Shown: one piece after another, positions 20,113 through 26,474 of the stretch
How the letters are laid out: each line of letters opens with the position of its first letter
Position numbering within the stretch: the first letter of the stretch is position 1
NCBI GenBank assembly: GCA_035455265.1
Contig: DATIFK010000109.1
Coordinates: 1 to 26,944, forward strand
DNA: 26,944 nt
Direction of reading: 5' to 3'
DNA from: MGOM01 sp035455265
GTDB taxonomy: Bacteria; Chloroflexota; Anaerolineae; Anaerolineales; E44-bin32
Translations under genes and position numbers: made by a program
The notes under the pieces: model-generated
What the model saw: only the letters and a program-made list of their open reading frames with translations
Told to the model about the DNA's origin: nothing
Database searches by the model: none

Positions 20113-21954
20113 ATGCGAGCCACCCGTCTGGGAGGGCTGGCCTTGGGGGTGTGCCTCCTGGCCTCCGGCTGGCCGACGGTCCCGGCCCGCGCCCAGGCCT
20201 CCGCCCTCGTCCGGGCGACGGCTCCAACGGCCGAAGCCTTCCCCCAGGTTCATTTCTTCCTCTCGGTTGACGACGCGGAGGGCGTCCGCATCCCCGCGTT
20301 GCCGCCGACGAGCTTCTCGATTCTGGAAGACGGCAACCCTGTGCCGGCCTTCGACCTCCAGGAGTCGGACGTCGGCGTGCGCGTCGTCTACGCCCTCAAC
20401 ACGGCCTCGCCGATGCGCCGCCGCGACCCACTCGGGCAGACGCGCTTCGAGGTCGTGCGCGCGGCCTTGATGCACGCTTGGTCCGCCCTTTCCTCGGGGT
20501 CGGGGCTGGATGACCTCACCCTGGTGTCCTCGGACGGCCCGCTGGCGACGCACCAGACGAGCTCGCGCGGCCTTCGGGACTCGTTGGAGACGTACGAGCC
20601 CTCCTATCCGCCGGCGTCGGGGTACGGCCTGCTGATCGGCGCCCTCGACTACGCTGCTTCGCCTCCGCCTCGGCCCGGGATGGAGACTCACCTGGTCTTC
20701 GTGACCACCCTGGTGGACCGACCGGTCGAACAAGACCTGGCCAACGCGGCGGCGGCCGCGGCTGATTTGCACACCGTCATCCACGCCGTCCTGGTCGGAA
20801 CGCCGGAGCAGGCGCTGGTGCTGGAGGCCATCCGACTGCGGGAAGCGGCCATCGCTTCCGGCGGCACATTCACCATCTTCGATCCGGTGCGGGGCCTGGA
20901 CAGCCTGGCAGCCTTCCTGGCCAGCCGGCGGACGCGCTATGAGGTCCAATACCTCTCGCCGGCGCAGCTTTCGGGGACACATACCGTTGAGGTCAGGCTG
21001 CAAGCCGAGGATTTGCAGGGGCAGTCGGAACCGGTCTCGTTCGACGTGCACATCCAGCCACCCCAGGTGGCCTTCATCCAACCTCCGACGCACATCCTGC
21101 GCAAGACCGAGGATCCCAACGTCCCCCTGACGGACATCCCTCCAACGCAGCAGGCTCTGCGCCTGCTGGTCACGTTTCCGGATCTTCACACGCGCGGTCT
21201 GGTGGAAACGCAGCTGTTGGTGGATGGCGCTCAGGTCGCCGCGCGGACCGAGGCTCCCTTTGACTCCATCACCTGGGACCTGTCCGGGTTGTTGGAGAGC
21301 GGGCGTCACCGGATTCAGGCGGCGGTGGTCGATCGGCAGGGCCTGCGCGCCACCACCGAAACGGTGACGGTCGATGTCGAGGTGATCCCGGGGCCGCAGG
21401 GGCTGGCAGCGTTGCGGCCGGCCGCTGTTCCGCTGGCGCTTTCCTTCCTGCTCGCCTTTTCGACGATCGGCTGGGTGAACCTGTGGGTCGCCCTACAGCG
21501 CCGATCGGACTGGCTCGGAAGCCTGGCGGCGGCTCGACCGCTGCGCCGTGCCCGCCTGGGCGCACAAGCGCGCGACCTTCCGCCGGAGGCGTTGCTCATC
21601 CCTCTAGGCGCGGATGGGGCCGATGGCGTGCCGTATCCGTGGGACGGCGCCGAGCTGACCATCGGCAGCGACCCGTCGCAGTGCGGCCTGCTGCTCGACG
21701 ATCCATCCGTCTCACCCATCCACGCCCGCCTCGTGCGCCGCGCCAGCGGCCAGTGCCTGCTGCGCGACCAGAACTCCACCGCCGGCACGTGGGTCAATGA
21801 CGAACCCGTCCCGGAGGACGGCCGGGCCTTGAATCACAACGACCGGATTCACATCGGCCGAGTCGCCCTGCGTTTCCGTTGGACGACCCCGCCGGCGCTC
21901 GCCGTGGTGCGCGTGCACCGCCGATCGGCCGCCTCCTCGGAGCCCGACGCATGA
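20113..21954 (+). CDS. Secreted VWA-like protein with transmembrane helix and cytoplasmic FHA domain
   Basis: 613 residues. Signal peptide 1-29 (cleavage likely after ARAQA). A von Willebrand A-like region spans about 45-285. The metal site that normally reads D-x-S-x-S is degenerate: VVYALNTASPM (91-101) has N96, A98 and P100 in those positions. A beta-rich region at about 285-425 resembles an Ig-like or Big module. A single membrane helix lies at 437-461, then a basic stop-transfer (LQRRSD) and linker. An FHA domain at about 512-590 shows LTIGSD, S-x-x-H (S534, H537) and the N554...GTWVN562 segment. FHA domains bind phosphothreonine; the usual GR arginine is serine (S519). The layout suggests an outside sensor linked to an inside phospho-reader. 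It is coupled to a PP2C phosphatase gene across a 42-bp repeat. Confidence 0.88.
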   Translation: MRATRLGGLALGVCLLASGWPTVPARAQASALVRATAPTAEAFPQVHFFLSVDDAEGVRIPALPPTSFSILEDGNPVPAFDLQESDVGVRVVYALNTASPMRRRDPLGQTRFEVVRAALMHAWSALSSGSGLDDLTLVSSDGPLATHQTSSRGLRDSLETYEPSYPPASGYGLLIGALDYAASPPPRPGMETHLVFVTTLVDRPVEQDLANAAAAAADLHTVIHAVLVGTPEQALVLEAIRLREAAIASGGTFTIFDPVRGLDSLAAFLASRRTRYEVQYLSPAQLSGTHTVEVRLQAEDLQGQSEPVSFDVHIQPPQVAFIQPPTHILRKTEDPNVPLTDIPPTQQALRLLVTFPDLHTRGLVETQLLVDGAQVAARTEAPFDSITWDLSGLLESGRHRIQAAVVDRQGLRATTETVTVDVEVIPGPQGLAALRPAAVPLALSFLLAFSTIGWVNLWVALQRRSDWLGSLAAARPLRRARLGAQARDLPPEALLIPLGADGADGVPYPWDGAELTIGSDPSQCGLLLDDPSVSPIHARLVRRASGQCLLRDQNSTAGTWVNDEPVPEDGRALNHNDRIHIGRVALRFRWTTPPALAVVRVHRRSAASSEPDA

Positions 21955-22166
21955 TCCCGCGACCTATTTTGAGGACAGAGGAAGGTCGCGGGATGGTCCC
22001 GCGACCTACTTTGACAACAGAGGAGGGTCGCGGGATGATCCCGCGACCTACTTTGACAACAGAGGAAGGTCGCGGCATGGTCCCGCGGCCTGGCTCGAGA
22101 ACAGACGATGGGCGCGGGATGACGTCACGGCCTACAATAGGACATCCAAGGAGCGTCCCGGGATGA
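21951..22166 (+). repeat. 42-bp tandem repeat with internal palindrome
   Basis: Four 42-base units (21951, 21993, 22035, 22077) and a diverged 45-base unit (22119-22163) fill the gap. Unit junctions form hairpins: GGTCGCGGGA / TCCCGCGACC at 21984-22006 and at 22026-22048 are perfect 10-pair stems with 3-base loops. The next junction is imperfect and the last is nearly lost, so the array decays left to right. The TGA of the FHA gene is in the first unit, and the PP2C start ATGATCCCG repeats the unit start. A -10-like TACAAT (22133-22138) and AAGGAG (22148-22153) precede the PP2C start. Confidence 0.9.
21951..22166 (+). CDS. Possible repeat peptide coupled to FHA and PP2C genes
   Basis: The repeat can be read as a 71-residue protein of five units: MIPRPILRTEEGRG, MVPRPTLTTEEGRG, MIPRPTLTTEEGRG, MVPRPGSRTDDGRG and a diverged last unit. 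Its ATG overlaps the FHA stop as ATGA, and its TGA overlaps the PP2C ATG as ATGA. Several changes between units are silent or conservative (CGA/CGG, GAA/GAG, Ile/Val, EE/DD). The units carry threonines followed by acidic residues, the kind of site an FHA domain can bind when phosphorylated. However, the palindromic DNA gives an equally good non-coding reason for the conservation, and there is no separate ribosome site at its start. Treat it as a hypothesis. Confidence 0.3.
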   Translation: MIPRPILRTEEGRGMVPRPTLTTEEGRGMIPRPTLTTEEGRGMVPRPGSRTDDGRGMTSRPTIGHPRSVPG

Positions 22167-23095
22167 TCCCGTCCGACCAGCCACACCTCACGATCGCCTC
22201 CCAGTCGCACGCCGGTGAGACCGGCAAGAACAACGAGGACACCTTCTCGATCTCGGCCTATCACCTGGAGACGGACAAGACGCCGAGTCTGCTGGCCGTC
22301 GTCGCAGATGGAATCGGCGGCCACCAGGCCGGAGAGATCGCCTCCGGGATCGCCGTCGAGACGGCGGTCCGCCACCTGGCCGCGGCCAACGGTCGACAGC
22401 CGGTGGCCCAATTGCGCGCCGCCGTGGTCGACGCCGGACGCGCCGTGGCTCAGGCGGCGATGGGGGCGGAGGAACGCGCCGGCATGGGATCGACGATCGC
22501 CGTGGCCTGGATCATCGGTCTGCGCCTCTACACCGCAACGGTCGGCGATAGCCGCATCTACCACATGCGTCAGGGGCGGCTGCGTCAGTTGAGCCTCGAT
22601 CACACCTGGATCCAGGAGGCTCTGGAACATCACGTCATCACCCCCGAGGAGGCGCGCACCCACCCGAACGCTCACATCCTGCGCCGCCATCTCGGCGGCA
22701 GCCTGGACGTCGAGCCGGATCTACGCATGCGGTGGAACTCGGGAGATGACGACGTGCGGGCCTTGGCGCGGCAGGGACTGCGGCTCGAGGCGGGCGATCA
22801 GATCCTGTTGTGCACCGACGGGCTGACGGACCTCGTGGATGACCGAGAGCTGGGCGAGGCGCTGGCCGCGGGAGCTTCAAAGGAGGCCGTCGACTCTCTG
22901 GTCGTGTTGGCGCGCGCCCGGGGCGGACACGACAACATCACACTGGTGCTGCTGGGCGTTCCACCCGAGGCGGCCGCCGCGGTCAGGCGGCGCCTGTCAC
23001 CTTGGACGGTCGCGGCAGCAGTCGCCGGTCTTGCGACGCTCGTCGCGCTGGCTATGGCCGCTGCGTGGTTGTTGGGTTTCTGGCCCTGGAGATAA
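22163..23095 (+). CDS. PP2C-type Ser/Thr phosphatase with C-terminal membrane helix
   Basis: 310 residues. PPM metal-binding residues are all present: E25-D26 (NNEDTF), D49-G50 (VVADGIGGH), VGDSRIYHM (127-135), D219 (LLCTDGLTD) and D257 (GGHDNIT). The catalytic domain spans about 10-266, then one membrane helix at about 282-305 and a short WPWR end. The phosphatase faces the cytoplasm, as does the FHA domain of the preceding gene, so the two probably act on the same phosphoproteins. No kinase gene is visible in the window. AAGGAG lies 9 bases before ATG 22163. The first codons (MIP) derive from the repeat array. Confidence 0.94.
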   Translation: MIPSDQPHLTIASQSHAGETGKNNEDTFSISAYHLETDKTPSLLAVVADGIGGHQAGEIASGIAVETAVRHLAAANGRQPVAQLRAAVVDAGRAVAQAAMGAEERAGMGSTIAVAWIIGLRLYTATVGDSRIYHMRQGRLRQLSLDHTWIQEALEHHVITPEEARTHPNAHILRRHLGGSLDVEPDLRMRWNSGDDDVRALARQGLRLEAGDQILLCTDGLTDLVDDRELGEALAAGASKEAVDSLVVLARARGGHDNITLVLLGVPPEAAAAVRRRLSPWTVAAAVAGLATLVALAMAAAWLLGFWPWR

Positions 23096-23170
23096 GGCCC
23101 CGGGGCAAAGTAGTGGAGTCGCCTCGGCGCCTTCGCCATCGGCGCCCTCGCAACTCTCAGGTGAATTGCC

Positions 23171-23212
23171 GACAGCTGAAAGCTGATAGCTGACAGCTGG
23201 GTGCTGACAGCT
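23171..23212. repeat. Heptamer array R6
   Basis: Six contiguous 7-base units: GACAGCT, GAAAGCT, GATAGCT, GACAGCT, GGGTGCT, GACAGCT. The last unit runs directly into the stop codon of the CDF gene (23211-23213). It lies between convergent genes and has no separate left arm. 23096-23170 shows nothing else. Confidence 0.75.
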
Positions 23213-24116
23213 ACCGCATCCGGCAGTCCTCGTCCTCGAACTCGACCTCCAACGTCGTGTGCTCGACTTCCAGGTCCGCCAGCCTCCTTAGAGCGGTCCT
23301 CTTGATCTGCACGATGTCGGCCTTGGTCGCCGCGGCAGGGACGACGAGGTGTGTCGTGAGGACGTGCTGCTGGCCGTCGAGCGACCACACATGCGTGTGA
23401 TGGGTCGAGAGGACGCCCCGGATCGCCGCCAGGTCCGCGTTCAAAGCTTCCAGGTCGAGCTCCTCGGGGGTCGCCTGGAGGAACACGGCACCCGTCCGCC
23501 GCACGTTCCGCAGGACGCCGGTGAGGACGTACAGCGTGATGAGGATGGATAGCAGCGGGTCGAGGATATGAATGTCGGTGAAGACGAGGGTCACGGCCAC
23601 GACCAGAACGGCGACCCAACCCAGGATATCCTCGACCAAATGCCACGTCAGCATCTGGCTCTGGAGGGTCCGGCCGCGCCGCAGCCTCCAGGCCGCAGCC
23701 CCGTTCACGACCAGGCCAAGCACGGCCAGCCCGATCATGCCGCCGGCGTTGCTGTGCTCCGGGTGAAGCAGGCGGGGGACGGCCCGCGCCAGGATCAACA
23801 GCGATCCGACGAGCAGGACGACGGCGGTGATCAGCGCCCCGACCAGCGACAGCCGCCGGTATCCATACGAGAAGCGCCGGTTCTCGCCCTGACGCGCCTT
23901 GCGAGCCAGCCACCACGACAGGCCGAAGGCCAGGCTGTCGCCCAGGTCGTGAACGGCGTCGGACAGGATCGCCAGGCTGTTGGTCCACACACCGCCAACC
24001 GCCTCGATGCAGGCGAAGGCCAGGTTCAGCACGAAGGCCAGCCCGATCGCCGCCGGCTCGTCCGGCGCGGGGGAACCGTGCGGGTGGTGGTGCGAGGTTT
24101 CGTCCGGGAGGGGCAT
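23211..24116 (-). CDS. Cation diffusion facilitator (Zn/Cd/Co exporter, CzcD/ZitB-like)
   Basis: 301 residues. An N-terminal histidine-rich tail (H9-H11, H13) precedes six membrane helices. The transport site is H56-x3-D60 in SDAVHDLGDS (helix 2) with H159-x3-D163 in HLVEDILG (helix 5), the zinc-type H/D combination. A soluble C-terminal domain from about 210 (RNVRRTGAVFLQATPEELDL) has HHTHVWSLDGQ with the metal-sensing histidines. It exports zinc or a similar ion in exchange for protons. It lies 32 bases after the EamA gene on the same strand. A TAGAAC element ends 6 bases before its ATG, so a leaderless start is possible. No metal-responsive regulator is seen nearby. Confidence 0.93.
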   Translation of the reverse strand: MPLPDETSHHHPHGSPAPDEPAAIGLAFVLNLAFACIEAVGGVWTNSLAILSDAVHDLGDSLAFGLSWWLARKARQGENRRFSYGYRRLSLVGALITAVVLLVGSLLILARAVPRLLHPEHSNAGGMIGLAVLGLVVNGAAAWRLRRGRTLQSQMLTWHLVEDILGWVAVLVVAVTLVFTDIHILDPLLSILITLYVLTGVLRNVRRTGAVFLQATPEELDLEALNADLAAIRGVLSTHHTHVWSLDGQQHVLTTHLVVPAAATKADIVQIKRTALRRLADLEVEHTTLEVEFEDEDCRMR

Positions 24117-24148
24117 GGGTCTGTTCTACCGCGAGCCCGCCCGGGCCG

Positions 24149-25054
24149 CTAGGTCCGGTTGACCAGCCACAGTCCAAGCAGGATGGCCGCCCCGCCCACG
24201 AGCAGCGCCCCGGTGATCGGCTCGCCCAACACCGGAACCGCCACCAGCGATGTCACCACCGGCTCGAGGTAGAGGAAGGCCCCGACCTGCGTCGCATCCA
24301 CGGCCTCGAGACCGGCGAACCAGAAGATGTAGGCCAGCCCCGAGCAGGCGACTCCCAAGAAGCCCATCCCCAGCCACGCATAGGTGGACAAATGCCCGAG
24401 GGCAGCCCACCCTCCTTGAATCGCAGCCCACGGGAGCGTGAACAGCAGGCCGAAGACCAGGGTGTAGAACATCAACACCATCGAGCGATCGCGACGAACC
24501 GGGGAGGCGGCGTCGCCCTGATCGATGACGTACTTGCTCAGGACCGTGAACACCGCCCAATTGACGGCGCTGGCCAAGATCAGGCCGTCGCCCGGTGTCC
24601 AGGCGCGCCCGGCAAGGAAGGCGCCCAACTTTCCCTGGCTCACGATCACCATCATCCCGGTCGCCGCGACCAAGATACCCGCTATGCGTCCGCCAGTCAC
24701 ACGCTCCCGAAGCAGCGCCCATCCTAGGATCACCACGAAGACCGGCGAGATAGCCACAATCCAGGATGACACGGACGCCGCGGCCGTCTGGAGCCCGGTC
24801 GCCTGCAGCCATTGGTGGAGGGTTACCCCGATGGCGCCGAGCACAGCGGTGGCCGCCAAGTCGCGCCGACCTGGGATCCACAGGGAGCCGCGCCAAGCAA
24901 GCGTCAAGGCCAACACGGCGCAGCCGATGACAAACCGGGTCACGACCATCACCCCGGGCGACAGCTCGGGCAGCACCACCTTCATGGCGACGAACGACCC
25001 GCCCCAGAAGGTGACGGAGCCGGTCAGCGCGGCGTAGGCCCAAGAACGAGTCAT
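24149..25054 (-). CDS. EamA family transporter (drug/metabolite exporter type)
   Basis: 301 residues with about ten membrane helices in two repeated EamA halves. The first begins at YAALTGSVTFWGGSFVAMK and ends with the LLRERVTGGRIAGILVAATGMMVIV signature (about 115-145). The second ends with PVVTSLVAVPVLGEPITGALLVGGAAILLGLWLV (about 265-298). Substrate is unknown; such proteins export amino acids, metabolites or drugs. ATG 25054 is chosen. Two further in-frame ATGs upstream (for example 25075) lie inside heptamer array R7 and would add array-encoded residues. No clear ribosome site is present for any of them. Confidence 0.92.
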   Translation of the reverse strand: MTRSWAYAALTGSVTFWGGSFVAMKVVLPELSPGVMVVTRFVIGCAVLALTLAWRGSLWIPGRRDLAATAVLGAIGVTLHQWLQATGLQTAAASVSSWIVAISPVFVVILGWALLRERVTGGRIAGILVAATGMMVIVSQGKLGAFLAGRAWTPGDGLILASAVNWAVFTVLSKYVIDQGDAASPVRRDRSMVLMFYTLVFGLLFTLPWAAIQGGWAALGHLSTYAWLGMGFLGVACSGLAYIFWFAGLEAVDATQVGAFLYLEPVVTSLVAVPVLGEPITGALLVGGAAILLGLWLVNRT

Positions 25055-25064
25055 CAGGTATCTG

Positions 25065-25220
25065 TCATCAGTCATCAGTCATCAGTCATCAGTTGTCAGT
25101 TGTCAGTTGTCAGTTGTCAGTTTCAACGGCATCACCCGCCGCGGCCCTTCCTGGTAATTGAGAACTGGTGACTGGAGACTGGCAACCGGCAACTTGCGAC
25201 TGACCACCGTCCACTGTTCA
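25065..25220. repeat. Heptamer array R7 (eight plus eight units)
   Basis: The left arm is four TCATCAG followed by four TTGTCAG, perfectly tandem at 25065-25120. The right arm is eight units at 25165-25220: CTGGTGA, CTGGAGA, CTGGCAA, CCGGCAA, CTTGCGA, CTGACCA, CCGTCCA, CTGTTCA. The spacer is 44 bases (25121-25164). The right arm ends exactly at the stop codon of the GNAT gene (25221-25223). The left arm ends 10 bases from the EamA start. Confidence 0.92.
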
Positions 25221-26240
25221 CTAGTCCCCGCGCGCCATCGTCAGCCGCGCAACGTAGCGCGGCACGCCGCCCAGGTGAGTCTTGTAACCTTCCTCGCCGC
25301 GCAGGAAGTCGACGGCCTCCTTGCCCTCTTGCGCCGCCTGCTCGATGACCGCGCCGATCAAGACCCAGCCGGGGGACAAAGGCAGGTAGGCGGGATCGAG
25401 CCCCGAGTTGTAGACCCAGATTCGATGGCGGTAGTCGAAGTTGAGGTATCCGGCGGCGGCCTGCCCGTCGACCTCGAGAAACACCAGGTCGAGATAGCCC
25501 CCCTCCGCCGCCGCCGTCGCCACCCGGTGGAAATGGTCGCGCATGGATGGTGTGAGGAAGGCAGCCTTGGCGCGATCGAGGGCCATGAGCGAGAGGAACC
25601 GGTCGACGTCCGGCTCGAGCCCGTCCGTCTGACGGACGTGACGGATGCGGATTCCGCCCGGTCTGGATTCGGCGCGGCGCATCTTACGTCGCAGCTCGTG
25701 ACGCTGCTTCTTGTCGAGCCGGGAGAGGTAGCCTTCCCACCCGCCATCGAGACGGACCAGCGGGCAGGGCTTCGTGCGTTCACGCTGAAGACCCCAGCCG
25801 CGCTGTTTCGAGGCGGCTTCGAGGGCGGGGATCGACGGCGAGTCTTCCAGGAGGTTGTCCAGCTCGACGGCCGTCCACGATTCCCTCTCGAGCGCGTCCA
25901 GCCAGGCATCGACGAACGCCGGCAGGTGTTCGGGGGCGGCGAGCACGTCCAGGTAATCCGAAACCTCATGGCTGCCCACCCAACGCAGCGCGGCTGGCTC
26001 GGCAGCCCCCGCGCGGAACAAGGGCGCCGCGCCGACGAGGCGCCCGGCTTCGTCCCGGGCGATCGTCACCAGCAGGTCGCCGCTCGGCCATTCGCCGCCG
26101 CCGAGCGTCCCCCACCAGGCCGCCAGGTACTCGTGGCGCAGGAACGGGACGTCGTCGATCGAGCCGGCGAGCAGGTCATTCCATTCGCGGCGCAGTCGAA
26201 GGAAGTCCTGCTCCGACCGGATGATCGTCGTCGTCAGCAA
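25221..26240 (-). CDS. GNAT-fold protein of the CelD/BcsL (Acetyltransf_6) type
   Basis: 339 residues. The first half (WNDLLAGSIDDVPFLRHEYLAAWWGTLGGGEW, LLVTIARDEAGRLVGAAPLF, SDYLDVLAAPEH) and the second half with the basic YLSRLDKKQRHELRRKMRRAE-type helix (about 170-190) and LVFLEVDGQAAAGYLNFDYRHRIWVYNSGLDPAYLPLSPG (about 252-290) fit the CelD-like acyltransferase group. Members occur in polysaccharide and cell-envelope pathways. The final VDFLRGEEGYKTHLG is a family hallmark. The start is TTG at 26240 with GAGG 8 bases upstream. No better start is seen. The substrate is unknown and there are no polysaccharide genes nearby. Confidence 0.88.
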   Translation of the reverse strand: MLTTTIIRSEQDFLRLRREWNDLLAGSIDDVPFLRHEYLAAWWGTLGGGEWPSGDLLVTIARDEAGRLVGAAPLFRAGAAEPAALRWVGSHEVSDYLDVLAAPEHLPAFVDAWLDALERESWTAVELDNLLEDSPSIPALEAASKQRGWGLQRERTKPCPLVRLDGGWEGYLSRLDKKQRHELRRKMRRAESRPGGIRIRHVRQTDGLEPDVDRFLSLMALDRAKAAFLTPSMRDHFHRVATAAAEGGYLDLVFLEVDGQAAAGYLNFDYRHRIWVYNSGLDPAYLPLSPGWVLIGAVIEQAAQEGKEAVDFLRGEEGYKTHLGGVPRYVARLTMARGD

Positions 26241-26309
26241 TGCAGCGTCCTCGCGGGCGGGGCAATTCTAGCGCCGCGGGTCTCTTCGCGCACACTCGTT
26301 AATACCCTG

Positions 26310-26390
26310 TTGCCAGTTTCCAGTTTCCGGTTTCCAGTTATCCGTAACCGGCGTTCGCCGCGGATTCGACTGGAAACTGGTGACTGGAGA
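26310..26390. repeat. Heptamer array R8 (mirrored arms)
   Basis: Left units at 26310-26337 are TTGCCAG, TTTCCAG, TTTCCGG, TTTCCAG. Right units at 26370-26390 are CTGGAAA, CTGGTGA, CTGGAGA. TTTCCAG and CTGGAAA are exact reverse complements. The array lies in the divergent gap between the GNAT gene and the last gene. Confidence 0.85.
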
Positions 26391-26438
26391 CCGGCCCCCG
26401 AGACCGCCGCCAGACCGGCCCGTATCTTGCACCCCGCG

Positions 26439-26467
26439 TTGCGGGGGTTCGCTCGTTTCAGTACAAT
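26439..26467 (+). promoter_or_regulatory. Predicted promoter of the last gene (leaderless)
   Basis: TTGCGG (26439-26444), a 17-base spacer and TACAAT (26462-26467). The -10 ends 7 bases before ATG 26475, so the message would start at or just before the start codon. Confidence 0.55.
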
Positions 26468-26474
26468 CACCGCC

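Noticed and set aside
21951..22166. 42-bp repeats as a CRISPR array or replication iterons
   Set aside because: Units are directly contiguous without unique spacers, and there is no rep or parA gene; they sit precisely between two coupled genes.
23171..23212. Rho-independent terminator for PP2C/CDF
   Set aside because: The segment is a 7-base-period array with AGCT self-pairing, not a stem followed by a T-run.
22798..24177. 459-codon open frame on minus across PP2C 3' end and CDF gene
   Set aside because: It overlaps two genuine genes in other frames and is Arg/Pro/Gly-rich with no domain.
25065..25120. Possible CRISPR-like array
   Set aside because: Units are 7 bases and contiguous with no spacers; no cas gene is nearby.
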